Translations under genes and position numbers: made by a program
Part shown: positions 12,635 through 23,834 of the stretch, piece by piece
Layout of the letters: each line of letters starts with the position of its first letter
Position numbering within the stretch: the stretch's first letter is position 1
The notes under the pieces: generated by a model
Told to the model about the DNA's origin: nothing
Databases searched by the model: none
Seen by the model: only the letters and a program-made list of their open reading frames with translations
Origin: Reticulitermes lucifugus
Taxonomy: Eukaryota; Arthropoda; Insecta; Blattodea; Rhinotermitidae
DNA: 24,777 nt
Reading direction: 5' to 3'
Assembly (NCBI GenBank): GCA_026260175.1
Contig: JAKCWW010007538.1
Location: 1 to 24,777 of the forward strand

Positions 12635-13509
12635 TAAAGGTGTATCCAAAAGTTTCCTGACTTGCCTCTAGGACTAAGAGCAGCAAGTAGTACAGCTTTC
12701 TGCCACTAGGTACCATAGTACCTGAGTCAGTCTAGTGAGGTTTGCAGTCATATCTTATGCATGACTAATGGATGGGCATTTATTTTGTTTATATTAAGTG
12801 CAGTCCACAGTTTTGTAATGAATGAACAATGAATTTGCATTAGTTTGTCTTAAAACTCTGGGAAAACTACATAAGAAACTGTTACACTCCAGAAACCAAA
12901 CAGCTGTTATTTCAGTGGAAAAGCCCATCCTCTCCATGTCCTAAGAAAACAAGGCAAGTGAGGTCGGTCATCAAGAGCATGTTGTGGCGTTTTTGACTTT
13001 GGGGGTATTGTTCATCAGGAATTGTTTCTCCAGGTCAAACAGTTAATTACTACTGGGAGGTTTTGCAATATCGGAGGTAGCAAGTCTGCTTCAAATGTCC
13101 AGAACAGTGGTGGAACCATAACTGGTTAATTCAGAGTGACAGTGTGCTGGTACACAGTGTTTTGTCTGTGCAGCAGTTTTTGGCCACTAAAACCACTGCT
13201 GTGGTCGCCCACCCTCCTTACTTACCTGATTTGGCCTCTTGTTATTTCTTCTTGTTTCTGTAAATGAAGTCACAGATATGAGAGCATTTTTCCCAGGATG
13301 TCCATGAAGTTTAAGAACAGTCACTTACTATGCTACATGCAATTGCAAAAAAGTCAGTTCTGGCAGTGCTTCCTGCAGTGGCAGAAATGCCAGGTCTGTT
13401 GCCTGAACTCAGGTGGGAACTACTTTGAAGGGGACAACAATGACCAATAACAAAGGCAAGCGTATGTTTTGTTATCAGCTCAGTCCGGTAGCTTTTGGAT
13501 ACACCTGCA
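12635..13509 (+). mobile_element. Internally deleted, dead mariner-family transposon
   Basis: Ends are inverted: TAAAGGTGTATCCAAAAG on the left and CTTTTGGATACACCTGCA on the right, with a TA target duplication at 12633-12634 and 13510-13511. The 875-bp length is short for a mariner (usually about 1.3 kb). Decayed transposase traces are a short N-terminal hint (NSGKTT) and then QWKSPSSPCPKKTRQVRS, the fused start of the C-terminal half. After a frameshift come GQTVNYYWEVLQ, a degraded second catalytic site with its Asp kept (IQSDSVLVH for the usual HHDNAPAH), QQFLATKTTAVVAHPPYLPDLA, and YFFLF where the third catalytic Asp should be. The helix-turn-helix region and first Asp are missing. It is a non-autonomous remnant with several stops. 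It could once have moved in trans, since both ends survive. Confidence 0.9.
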
Positions 13510-13699
13510 TAGTCTGATTCAGGCAGTTCTCAGTATTTTGGAAGAGTCTTCTGCTTTCTTCTTGAGAGTAGAAGAAAAGTCATATGCCATGGTGTGTGTA
13601 TAGTTAAGGTGAAGTCCCTTCAAACACTGTGGAGGCTGGGGAATAGTTGTATAGCTCCACTTATGCATAACCTCAGTAAGAGTTGGGGGTGAGTGATCC

Positions 13700-13890
13700 A
13701 CTTCATGACCTATGCACTTTATTCCCAGCTAGAGAGCCCAAGCATCTATTGAATAAGAGGCTGCGTGGGCCCCAAAACCGGTCTGGGCACATTAAAGTGG
13801 AGGAAAATCACCTATCCCCACTAGGAATTGAACTCTGGTTCCTCAGCCAACTAGCCTATAGCCTCATCACTACTGGCTGTGCTATTCCAG
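13700..13890 (-). repeat. Old tRNA-derived SINE remnant, minus strand
   Basis: Landmarks shared with the other minus-strand copies are GGCTGCGTGGGCCCCAAAAC then CGGTCTGG (compare AGGCTAGGTGGGCCCCAGAG at 23281) and a B-box-like AGTTCAATTCCTAG on the minus strand (around 13823-13836), then a GC-poor A-box region near 13870. Divergence is much higher than in the copies at 903-1172 and 18767-19034, so it is an older insertion or subfamily. Confidence 0.6.
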
Positions 13891-13899
13891 CTTCGGTGT

Positions 13900-16800
13900 G
13901 AGTGTGGAAGTGGATTAATTAGCTCTCCTAATAGAATGCAGGCTCTTGTGAATATAGTGATGAAACATCAGGTTCTGTGAAAATCAGAATTTTGTTAGTA
14001 GATGAACAACTGTTAACTCCCAAACAAATTATATATTTAGTAAGTGGAATAACCCGCTGACACCAGATGTTCAGACGGGACAGTATTTTTGTGTGTGTTT
14101 TATTTAGCAGCACTATTAATAACTCAGACTATATAGCATCAATTGTAGGTAGGAGTGTGAGAATGGAGCGTTGGTGGAATGTTATTGACAGGGAAAACTG
14201 AAGTACTTGCACCTAAACCTGTTTCACTGCCACTTTGTCCTGTTTTTTTTAAATGGCTGGTGAAAATATTTAAGTTTCAAGTACACAGATGTGCGTGGGT
14301 ATGGATAGTGCATATTGGGTGCACATGCTCTGTAAGGTATCTATAACATAAATATTGTACTGTTTTACTGGAAAAGTGCATTAGATGTGAATTTGATCGT
14401 TGTTGCATATTTTGTTTTTATCTGATTTGACGAGTATGTATTAATAATTAGGTCGTTTTGACACACTTTATATCTTATCCAAAAATGGCACAACATAGAA
14501 TAACAGATATCTATACCATTGTTTCCACTTTAAAATAACCATTACTCTTTGATTATAAAATTTGCATCTGCACGTATATCATGTCATTTTTCACTGATCA
14601 GATTTGCAATCGTAAGACATTACCTGTTTTGTGAAGCAGAGGAGTGTCAATTTTGTACCCAGTTATTTATAACTCGAATTTCATAAAGAAATTTGTTAGA
14701 AGAGCATATTGCATTGAAATATTTAGCTCATGTTTTTTACATGAAGTTCCTGATGTTTTTGTTAAAAAGCTTGAAACTGCATAAGTTATCTTGGTTCTCC
14801 TATTGCATAATTTGCCACTTTTCTGTGTCTTTATTGATTTCCTATCATGTTATTCATTGATTATAGTGGGTTTCAGCTTATTTTTATTTTATAAGGAAAT
14901 TTATGCTTGTGGTATTATGGCTTTATGCGTGTTTTATAGCCCTTTAGTAACTTTTGAATTTGTGGACTAGTTTTCAAGAAGTGTATGAGTGCTGTAACTT
15001 TGAAGGGCACCTTGTCTTCGTGTGTTGGAATTCCCAGTGAACAGCATTATGAACGTGACGGCTGTGGTGGGAGCAACACTTGTGCTTTGTTAAGAGATTA
15101 TTTTGGTGTAGTGTCAAGAACTTTTGTTTCTTATCTTTGGTTGTTGAAGTTTATTTTCTCTCTGTTGATATGTCTATTGAAATCTGAGCCTTTCATAACA
15201 GTTCTAAGCCGTGTTAGAGCATTAATGACCACTAACATGTAGCAGTATCCAAGGTAAGATAACAGTGTTATTTTATTACATTATGTTATGAAATGCAGGA
15301 ATCACATCTGGATTTGACTATTGAATTTCTAGAGGGTTTTTTTTATAGTTTAGCCATAGTTGGTTATTTGGTGAATATGTATTCAAAGAGTATCCATTCT
15401 AAACGTACAAACATACAGACATACGTTTTTATAAACTTCATGTTCGCAACCATCACAGTATAGCACAATGTTACACATACATTACTGTATTTAAACTTGC
15501 TGTACATGTATTTTACCACTTTAGTGAGCCTCAGGGACATGATTAGCTGCATTTTTGTATTGTCAGTGTGGTGTGTCTAAATTTAATTATCAGCATTAAA
15601 AAATATTCTTTATGGTTCAATATTATGAAGAACATAAATGATAAAAAATAATTGTAATCTTGGTAAAATGACCCCAAGAATGATCCAATGTGGGGCAGGT
15701 GTCAGTAAAACCATGTATATGTATGTATAACTTCATGTTACTATTGTGATGGTGATACATCATAATTTTATAATACAAAGCCAATGGTATGAATACAAAC
15801 ATAAGGCTATGTCTTTTATGTCATGTTTGCATGATAGTAGTGAGAGTGGTAAAGGGAACATAGGGTGAACAGAACTGCAGGCAGTTCCATTTAAGTTTGT
15901 CCACCATAAATATTAAATAACCTGAACAGATCTTGAACCCAGGTTCACGTGATGGCCTTAGAAATGAAAATTGGTATCATAGGATGACACACTTCTCAAA
16001 ATATCCAGTGCAGGGATTACTGAATGAGAACACATTTGCCGGGTACTCTGAAGCTTATGTTATTGATACTGGGAAGTGTCTGAGCTTGGAGTGTTTAATG
16101 ACAGTAATATTGTAAATGAAGCAGTTTGAGCAGATATAACTGGTAGATATTCGAGGAACAATAAGTTTCAAGTAATAACCAGATAAATAAATTAAATTCT
16201 CATATTTTATGAACAGAATTAATCGTACAGTGTAATCAAGTATATAAAGTCGTAAAGTATCCTGCAGCTAAAAACCTCAGCACATGTAATAATGACACGT
16301 AAAGAATGTTTGTTGTTTATTTATTTTTAACTTTACTTATGCTGAACCTAGGTGAGAAGATTAAATCATATTTATGTCCTTTAAATCCATGAATGCAAAT
16401 GGCCTGGTAATTAAATTCTAGAGTGGAGCAATTACGCAGTTTGCTGATTTCTGTGAAAATGTAATTGACTTTCTACGAAGAAAGTAGACGAGGAATGTAT
16501 TTAAAGTATTAAATTATGGTTAAGAGCTTTGTAGATTAGTGGATCATACCACTGAAGTATTCCTTATGATTTGTTAGAAATTGTCACCTCTTCAAAGACT
16601 TCAGACACATGGTCGGACCATTTGTTGTTGCTGGTGGATATTCGTATCAACATGGTACGTTTTTCTTTACATCTTTGCAAGACAACAAATTAACCAAAGG
16701 GTTTCTTTTTGAGGAATTTCATTTCTTTTGCTACAGACGGAGCTTCTAACATGTTGGGGCGAAAATCAGGGGTAGCTGCTGTGCTGTTAGACATTTTCCC

Positions 16801-18660
16801 AGACGTCATAATTTGACACTGCAGCAACCATGGTCACAGTCTAGCGGTCTAGCGGTAGGTGATGTTGTGCAAAAGAACAGTGAAGTGTGTAGTCTGAGAC
16901 TTTTTTAACGAGCTTCTATAGTTTTGTAATCCGCTTCTCTTCAAAAGCAAATTAAGGTTATAAAGTTTTATGTTCTCATTTTAAATCTGTGGCACTGTGA
17001 CACAGAATCTTGGATTTTTTCTAAGTTAAAATAACTAGCTGCATAGTTGCTGTGTCAGAGTAATGTTTATTGCACTAGCAAAAGGAAACATACAAAAATT
17101 GGTGATTGACTGGCCGCAGGTAGTGTTTTATTTAGAGAATTTATAGTTACAGATTCATAGATTTTTTTTGAAATTATGAATTTACAACATGGAGTAGGAA
17201 CATTTTATGTGTTCCTTAAATAAACAGTTCTTTGCTTAATTATCAGTCACCACTAGTACTGTTATTAATACGTAAAAAGCATAAAAAGACATTGCATACT
17301 TAACCCCTTATTCTTGTTCATATAATGAGTAATAAAGTATAAAATTTCAATGAAATTTACGTGACAGTGTTCAGTAAACTGTGAGACCACAAAAAGTGGT
17401 ACTTAATGCGTTCCTGTTTCGTGTAGCTTTCAAAATTAAATGTGGCTTTCTTGCAGAACATGATTGACTGGGAAGTTGTTTAAGTAACAGTTTGATGTGG
17501 CTGCTTAGTGCAGTAACCTGTAGATTGCTCAGGAGTTTTCCACAAATTAAGGATACTGTATTTGTAATTAGAATTTCTGTGAATCGTGTCTGTATGCTTA
17601 TTCTTGCTATTACGTGTCAAACATTACTTAATTATGTATATATTTCTTGGTTATAAATAGAGGCTGTATCATTAATGTTATATAATGCATGCCTTCTGGT
17701 TCAGTTCTTCTATTTGAGTTTATGTTGCTTTCTTTCCTCTTTGTTAACCAGATCTTTCATATCCATGGCTTATCTGTTAGAATTGTGATTTTGGACAGAT
17801 CACAAATAATGATTCACTTAGTTTTCCAGATGGAAATAAATGTGTGGCTATTCTCTTTACAAGAATAATGTTTCCTAATTTCTGCAGAGTTTTAATAAGG
17901 ATAATTAAAAGAAACAATGCCGTACAGCAACAAAAAGTCTGTGAAATATCATAAGCAGCAGCTTGCTAAGAGAAACTGCAAAGGTCAAAAGTCAAATACA
18001 GAAACCATACATTTGTTGGATTATAGTTAACAGTAGAGCATATTTTGTATATGGTAGTGCACATGAAAGCTGAACGGAATAAAGGGAACACTTGGCATTC
18101 ATTGAATGAAAACTTAAATCAAATAGTACCAATGTTGCAGCCTTTTGTATTAGCCACATTAAATTGTATCAACTCCAGATGCGAATTCCTTTGCATTTAA
18201 TTTTTTGTACATTTTAAAACAGATTTTGCCAGTGTTTATCAGAGACGGTGTAACTGAGGCAGAAATGAGGTAACTGTGATTTAAAGGAGTTCTTAATTTG
18301 TATGTGATTTTTATTCATTCATTACAAAAATTTAATGTACCGAACATGTGTAGGACATTTCGTATTAAATGTAGGCGTATAGGAAAGGCTGTTTCCATTT
18401 GTTTGCATGTTTCGTATACAAAACTGCTGACAGATTTTTGTTACATTTGGAGGTGGGACGGGGATGTATGATGGGAGCTGCACTAAATGTGGGGTGAAAT
18501 GAATTTTGGTTTTTGTCTGTCCAGTGTAATCCTTACTTTTAGTTAAGCGCAAATAATAATTTCCATGTTTATTAAAATTGCCCTGTGTGCGGAAATTTAT
18601 GTATGATATGAATATGTATACTGTATTTTATTGATGTCTACAACTTTCGTATGCAATACT
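13900..18660. other. Long AT-rich intronic stretch without recognisable genes
   Basis: I read both strands and found no exon, RNA gene or coherent mobile element. Short frames (for example 14985-15242 and 15933-16115) have no recognisable domain. A B-box-like motif on the minus strand near 15928-15945 (CCTGGGTTCAAGATC) may mark a worn SINE. Nothing else stands out. Confidence 0.6.
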
Positions 18661-18679
18661 TTTTTAACTGTCGTATCAT

Positions 18680-18758
18680 ACAGGGCATACACAAAAGAAT
18701 GGTGCAGTTTTAATAGTGAACACTATTAAAACCGCACCATTCTTTTGTGTATACCTGT
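18680..18758. repeat. Near-perfect long hairpin
   Basis: The left arm ACAGGGCATACACAAAAGAA ... TTTTAATAGTG (18680-18718) and the right arm CACTATTAAAAC ... TTTGTGTATACCTGT (18721-18758) pair almost perfectly over about 38 bp. There is one substitution inside the stem and a small indel near the base, and the loop is two bases. It lies 8 bp before the SINE at 18767. Such a young, tight inverted repeat could be a tiny MITE or a snap-back of replication origin. Confidence 0.9.
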
Positions 18759-18766
18759 ATATTAAG

Positions 18767-19034
18767 GGGCCGGGATAACTCAGTCGGTATAGCGACTGGC
18801 TACGAGCTGGACGTTCCGGGGATCGAATCCCGGTGGGGGCGAGATATTCAGCACCCGTCCAGATCGGTCCTGGGGCCTACCCAGTCTCCTGTACAATGGG
18901 TACAGAGTCATTTCCGGGGGTAAAGCGGCCGGGGCGTGGCGTTGACCATCCACCCCCATCTAGCGCCGATGTTAAAGAAAAGAGTAGAGCTATACCTCCC
19001 CCTCTGGGCGTTCGTGGCCTGTTGTAAGGTGAAC
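18767..19034 (+). repeat. tRNA-derived SINE, full-length plus-strand copy
   Basis: The element opens with a tRNA-like part (18767-18840): an A-box-like TAACTCAGTCGG at 18776-18787 and a B-box GGATCGAATCC at 18820-18830, the internal promoter for RNA polymerase III. The unrelated GC-rich body then reads CCGTCCAGATCGGTCCTGGG, AAGCGGCCGGGGCGTGGCGT and CCACCCCCATCTAGC, with tail CGTGGCCTGTTGTAAGGTGAAC shared with the copies at 903-1172 and 23158-23310. No poly-A tail is obvious. This is the best-kept copy in the window. The 64-codon frame at 18833-19027 is incidental. Confidence 0.9.
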
Positions 19035-19460
19035 TTGGCGTTTTATCATATATTAAAGAATAAGAAGTTGGGAAATGTCCGTAGTGCCTAACACAACGGG
19101 CGCGTTCACGTGATTATTGTCCACAGATGTTAAATTCGTGACCATTTCCAAGAGAAACACAGATGATGCGAGTGTTTACAATGTTCCATTCTACGTTTTC
19201 ACACAACACGCATTATAAGTTTTATCCGTAGCCTATCTAGCAACTGATTTAGTCGATTGTAATCGATACCTCGTGAACGGCGAGATACCGTATTTCTTGT
19301 ACTTATCTCGTAAAGGGCGAGATTAAAGTCAAGCATGCGCGAGTGTTATGTTTATATCGTTAACTTTTTTTTCGGTCTCGATTTGTACCTCACAGAGAAC
19401 ACAGCCTGTATCAGTTATGAGACCAATCACAGCGAGATATCATATAACGTGAAGTGTCGT

Positions 19461-19624
19461 ATTTTTGTGCGGTTTTTTACCAAGATTAGAATGTGTCAGA
19501 TTTTATTAAAAATCCCATATATGAAATTTTACAAAATCTGTTCTTTGGCAGTCGCGCTGTACCATACTGACCGACTGGACGGCCGGACGGACGCGACGAG
19601 GCTAATAGTCGCTTTTCGCAACTG
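19461..19624 (+). repeat. Dispersed repeat tail with GGACGGACG...CTAATAG motif, copy 1
   Basis: It aligns with 24055-24219. Shared landmarks in order are TTTTACCAA, GTCAGATTTTATTA, AAATTTTAC, GCGCTG, GGACGGACG(C), GCGACGAGGCTAATAGTCGC and TTTTCGCAACTG. The 96-codon frame at 19335-19625 runs through it and is not a gene. The motif looks like the 3' part of a common arthropod non-LTR element or its SINE partner; the exact family is not determined. Confidence 0.7.
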
Positions 19625-20564
19625 ATTTGCGAATGCACCTAACAACGGAACACAGCTGGGGCAAAACATTTGTGCACTGTAGGCAAGGTTGAAAATTACG
19701 TCTCCACCCACACTGAGATCAAGTGGCATGTGCACAGTTTGTACTGTGAACAATAGCCACAAAGAGAGAAATTTTCCATTATTTAAAATACGAGTATGTA
19801 CTAAAAACTGTAGCACTCTGCATTACAGGTCACTCCGTGTGCCTCTGTGTGCATTGCAGTCTAAGCGCCTGCCTTGCTCCCATGTCACTAGTCCCAGATG
19901 TGCAAGGAAAATTAATTTCAGACTCTTTTATGTATTATGAATAGGTTTATAACAGTAGATTTGTGTAAGCACTGAACAAATGAACGTGCCGTGTGCAAAA
20001 TTACAGAGAACAGGTTTGGGAAATGTATACAAAAATCACGTTTTATTATATCCACTCGTTTTTTAAGGGCCAGGTGGGCAAGTCTGACAAGTTGGAGAGC
20101 TGTTGTCGTTTTGCTTACGTAAGTTTAAAAAGTACAGATTAATACAGTAGGAGAGTGAGTGAGGGAGGGAGGGAGTTGCCGTATATTGAAAATGGAAATG
20201 GCTGTTGTTGTGGTTGCCAAAAACATATAAAAGAAAATTGGTTTACCTTTTGGGTTTATATGTTTAATCTAATACAGTCATAACGGTGTTTCTTATTTGT
20301 TTTAGAAACAAAAGCCGGTTTGGGGCGTTTAATCCCAGTCCCATAAGATTTCTTGCAGAGGATCATAATTGTTTACTGTAGAATGAACTGTATCTTGTCC
20401 CATTTTAAATGGGATTTGTGTACATAAACTTTAGTGATTGCCATTTTCGAGAACAGGTCTCTGACGGAGCTGTTTGGTCTTAAGAGGGAAGAAGTAACAG
20501 GAGGCTGAAGAAAATTGCATAATGAGGGCTTCATGATTTCTGGTCGTTATCAGATATTATTCAT

Positions 20565-20669
20565 TCATTCTGTAGTCTGTCTTACGACAGGTCCGTAGCC
20601 TTTTCCAAAGCGAGTTCTCCACAGGGTACGATCTACTGCTTCCTCTTTCAATTTCCAGTATCTTTTCTT
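20565..20669 (-). pseudogene. LINE family B, extreme C-terminus, minus strand
   Basis: On the minus strand 34 codons and a stop read KKRYWKLKEEAVDRTLWRT then RFGKGYGPVVRQTTE. This is the terminal segment of the LINE represented by the fragment at 2797-3178 (KLKEEALD, GRGY). The frame is unbroken here. A different, longer open frame across the same DNA (20557-20892 minus) is a shadow. Only the last roughly 105 bp survive, and the upstream side ends at the TTA microsatellite. Confidence 0.8.
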
Positions 20670-20671
20670 CT

Positions 20672-20672
20672 C

Positions 20673-20705
<33 letters not shown>
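20672..20705. repeat. TTA microsatellite between two LINE fragments
   Basis: About eleven TTA units. It separates a minus-strand LINE B tail from a plus-strand LINE A tail. The A family has an Ile-Ile-Arg stretch at this point, so the run may have grown from ATTATTAGG in that element. Confidence 0.9.
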
Positions 20706-20959
20706 GGGAGATCAAATCGAGGAGGATGAGATTGGTGGGGCGTGTGGCACGTATGGGGCAGAATAGGAATTCGTACAGGTTTTTCGTGGGGAAACTTGAA
20801 AGAACGGGGCGACTTTGAAAATCTAGGTGTAGATGAGAGGATAATATGAAAATGGATCTTCCAGAGGGGGGGGGTTGCGTGGACTGTGGCACGGGATAGG
20901 CAGAAGTTGCTGGCTGCTGTGAATATGATAATCAACTTTCGGATTCCATAAAATGCGAG
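20703..20959 (+). pseudogene. LINE family A, C-terminal fragment with 3' end
   Basis: The conceptual translation IREIKSRRMRLVGRVARMGQ then NRNSYRFFVGKLER corresponds to the KSRRMRWAGHVARMG region of the family. After frameshifts and a G-run near 20866 come KMDLP, VARDRQKLLAAVNMIINFR and a stop. The 3' end TTCCATAAAATGCG is shared with the minus-strand copy near 21435-21455. It is truncated at its 5' end within the TTA run and is not functional. Confidence 0.8.
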
Positions 20960-21424
20960 GAGTTTCTCGCCTAGTTGAAGAACTAATAAGCCTCCGAGTA
21001 AGGATTCTGCGCCTTGGAGTTGGTTGGATTTGGTGGTTAGAGCTTGATTAACAGCGAATTTATATTACATTTTGTTTTGTCTTTTAGTTCTGACTGTAGA
21101 GGATGAAATGAGGTATGGCTGATAATTCAGCCTGTATCACCAATATTCTGCTTCTGTATCAAGTGGCTTCATGCGCAGGAAATGTTAATCAAATGTCAAA
21201 GGTGATGTTGCAGCCACGTGTCATAGCTGTAGGGGGAGTTAATCCCACCTATGTAGGATGTTTTTGTGCGCATTTCCAGAAGAGAGCCTTAAGATAGCAC
21301 GCACTGTGGTTGATCTTAGGTACTAGAAAGTCGCGCTGTGTTATTTGGTATCGACTTCGTTTGATACTCTCGTACCTCGTACATGGATCAGAGTCCTGCT
21401 TGAAAACCTAATATTTACTCAGTC

Positions 21425-22160
21425 AAAAAATGTCCCGCATTTTATGGAACTCGAATGCTCAAGTACCGCGTTCACAACAGCCGTTACTTGTCCCTACCTG
21501 AGCCAGATTAATCCAACCCACGTCCTTCCATCTTATTTCTGTAAGGTCCATTTTATAATTATCTTTTCCTCTATGTTTGGGTCTTCCAAGTGGTCTTTTT
21601 CGGGTTTGTCCGCCGTATTTCTCTTTTCCCCGGTACGTGCCACATGCCTCGCCCATCTTATTGGTGAGGAATACAAATCACGAAGCTCCTCGTTATGCGG
21701 TATTCTCCAGTCTCCTGATAATTCCTTCCTTTCATGCTCAAATATCGCACTCGTCTCACGGTTCTCCAACACCCTCGGCCTGTGTTCTTCTCGTAATGTG
21801 AGAGACCAGGTTTTACACCTATATAAAACAAGAGGCAAAATTACAGGTCCGTGTATTTTAATTCTTTTGTTTTTGAATAGCAGACTAAAGATTCTGGACG
21901 AAACTGTAGCAGACTTTCCCCAAATTTAATGTCACTAATTTCTTCATGGACGTAATATTTATGTGTTAGTGTCGTTTCTGAATATTGCTTTTTAGATGAA
22001 ACCGTATAGTTGCTGGTCACATAAGGAATATTAACGGTTTGAGGTGTAGTAAAATCATTTGATTTTACAAAAATCCGAAAGGAACTACTGTACATTTTAA
22101 AGCTTCATTTATTTCTCTTTTCACTGTAAACTTTAGAACATCCATACAAAGTGTTGCATA
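21425..22160 (-). pseudogene. LINE family A, longest fragment, minus strand
   Basis: On the minus strand this runs from a badly decayed end of the reverse transcriptase (KREINEAL near 22100) through SETTLTHKYYVHEEISDIKF, then KTWSLTLREEHRPRVLENRE, HNEELRDLYSSP, RWARHVARTGEKRN and DLTEIRWKDVGWINLAQ, and ends near the shared TTCCATAAAATGCG. Several frameshifts break it. The YADD-type catalytic motif, expected near 22150, is not recognisable. The 194-codon frame on the plus strand (21345-21929), the longest in the window, is the antisense of this element and is not a gene. Confidence 0.8.
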
Positions 22161-22379
22161 AAATTTCTCGGCGCTTACAAGCGAAGTCAACTGAAATGTG
22201 TTGTCATTGTCGACTGCTTGTACGATCCTTAAATCATGTATTATTATTATTCTTATCAGACACAAAATTATGACAGTAACAGCCGTAACCAGTGAAATCA
22301 AAGTATCATGAATTTGCGCATCGCTCAGCAACTTTACTTCTGTGTCGCAACCATGTATAGCTCAGTTATGTCATTGTTG

Positions 22380-23700
22380 TAATCATCATTGTTTGGCGTA
22401 TCGTCTGTACTCGTGTCCGTGTTTCCTCCATTTTGTGGCAGGTGTGACAGCGATAAGTGTCACGTCTCCTGAACTGGAATATTATCCTTGTGATATTTTG
22501 ATGTGCATAATTCATGATTCAAATTTGACAGTCGTAACAACGAAGCCAGCTGCCATGTTTAATTCTCCTCGCAGATATGGCACACTGAATTACATTCAGC
22601 TTCATAATTGACTTCTTTTAAAACTTTCTGTTATGCTATACATTTTGGGCTGTTCTTCTTTTTTTGTTCTGCGTATTCATGTGTCCTTCTCTGCCCCTCA
22701 CTTTCCTTTTTTGTTTTTTTCCGTCGTCTTCTTTAGTAAGGCGTTTCTTTTCAAACATTATTTACGTTTCTCAGATGTTATTGCAAGTGGTTGTCTTTCA
22801 GTCTGTTTTCTGGCTTTGCATTTAGGTGTGTCAGGCCACACAAGAAATTCATCCATCATTTCAATGCGCGCATTTCTTGCAACAGACAAGGCTGTATTAC
22901 GCATAGATTGCACGTGAGACAGATTTCTGCTAGATCATTGAGACTGTAAACTTGTCTTGGTATCATCCTTCTCTGGAGTTATGCTTCCTAAATTCCCCCT
23001 ATGGCCAGTAGCATTTTCACTTCTCTGTCATGAGTTGTTGTAGGAACACACAAATCTTTTCTGCTAGGTGCCAGCGGTGTGTACCAATTTTTCACTGTAA
23101 CATCCGTAGTATCTTGGAAGTAATCTTGTTCAGTAAATGTTCACCCTATAACAAGGCCATGAAGGCCCAGAAGGGGAGTATAGATTTAGCTCTACTCTTT
23201 CTGTAACCTCGGTGCTAGATGGGAGGGTGGGTGGTCAACGCCACGCCCGGGCTGCTTTAACCCCGGGACCCATTGTGCAGGAGGCTAGGTGGGCCCCAGA
23301 GCGGTCTGGAGCTCTTGTTCCGTACCTTTCTGCAAATACTTGTCTTTTATACACTCTTGCGTTTCAGCAAGCCATTTCCTGATATCGGCTGTTGAAACAC
23401 AAGACCTTGCTGAAGTAACCGACCTGCTGGTCGTTTTCTTTACGTTCGGTTGTCGTCTCAAGAAGGCCAGTAACAAAGGTAGGATATCGTATCAAACGGA
23501 ACCTCGTACAGTGTTTCGTTACCGAGAGGTCTGATTAAAGACAGTGCTGTCAACAGAACACCGGCTAACGACCCTTTTTCAGGACGATTGTTATTGAATG
23601 GGTTAGGTCTCAGATTCGGCATTAGGAGCTCGTACACTCTGGGAATGATATATTTTTTCTGGGGTCTCCGTTCCTTGCCAACACCGTTGCCCACCTCATG
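22380..23700 (-). pseudogene. Decayed DNA-transposon remnant, possibly pogo/Tigger-like, minus strand
   Basis: Two stretches look like former protein. At 23323-23479 (minus) LLLAFLRRQPNVKKTTSRSV then TSARSCVSTADIRKW resembles the DNA-binding region of pogo/Tigger (CENP-B-like) transposases, where FLRRHP and a TxxRA-type motif precede the DDE core. At 22762-22870 (minus) VWPDTPKCKARKQTERQPLA resembles their basic C-terminal tail. A Cys-pair motif (CHIC) near 22590 could be the start of a tail zinc finger. The catalytic core is absent between them, stops and frameshifts are frequent, and a SINE (23158-23310) interrupts it. The 78-codon frame at 23458-23694 overlaps the upstream part in another frame. 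The assignment rests on remembered motifs and is tentative; the ends of the element are not defined. Confidence 0.4.
23158..23310 (-). repeat. 5'-truncated tRNA-derived SINE, minus strand
   Basis: It matches the body and tail of the SINE at 18767-19034: GCCATGAAGGCCCAGAAGG (tail), CATCTAGC-type segment, GGTCAACGCCACGCCC, CTGCTTTAACCCCGGG and GTGGGCCCCAGAGCGGTCTGG. The tRNA-like head is missing, and homology stops at about 23310, where the transposon remnant resumes. It is the expected product of incomplete reverse transcription. Confidence 0.85.
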
Positions 23701-23740
23701 ATAAAAACAAGATATGCAATGTAGCCTACGTATAACGTAA

Positions 23741-23834
23741 GTATATAGTCTTATTCCAACAAATGTACACTTTATTATGTTCTGTTTAAATAGTAGATAA
23801 TAAAGTGTACATTTGTCGGAATAAGACTATATAC
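23741..23834. repeat. Long hairpin flanked by 13-bp direct repeats
   Basis: The left arm 23741-23777 (GTATATAGTCTTATTCCAAC ... CTTTATTA) and the right arm 23798-23834 pair over 37 bp with a single mismatch, around a 20-bp loop. GTATAACGTAAGT occurs at 23730-23742 and again exactly at 23865-23877, about 30 bp beyond the right arm. The intervening tail is A-rich. It has no coding capacity. Confidence 0.9.

Noticed and set aside
13519..13701. 60-codon minus-strand frame (TIPQPPQCLKGLHLNY)
   Set aside because: The residue pattern looks repeat-derived, but I could not name a family, and nothing supports a gene.
14985..15242. 85-codon frame with a hydrophobic stretch
   Set aside because: The hydrophobic run is typical of T-rich DNA; no start context, splice sites or domain support it.
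18767..18840. Functional tRNA gene
   Set aside because: The A- and B-box promoter motifs are present, but the acceptor stem does not pair, and the same unit recurs with a long non-tRNA body, so it is a SINE head.
21345..21929. Longest open frame in the window (194 codons, plus strand)
   Set aside because: It is the antisense of a recognisable LINE fragment on the minus strand, and its residues show no domain.
22065..22331. Small membrane protein on the minus strand (hydrophobic segment ILCLIRIIII)
   Set aside because: The end of the frame overlaps the decayed reverse transcriptase part of LINE A, and the hydrophobic run comes from ATTATTATT-type DNA.
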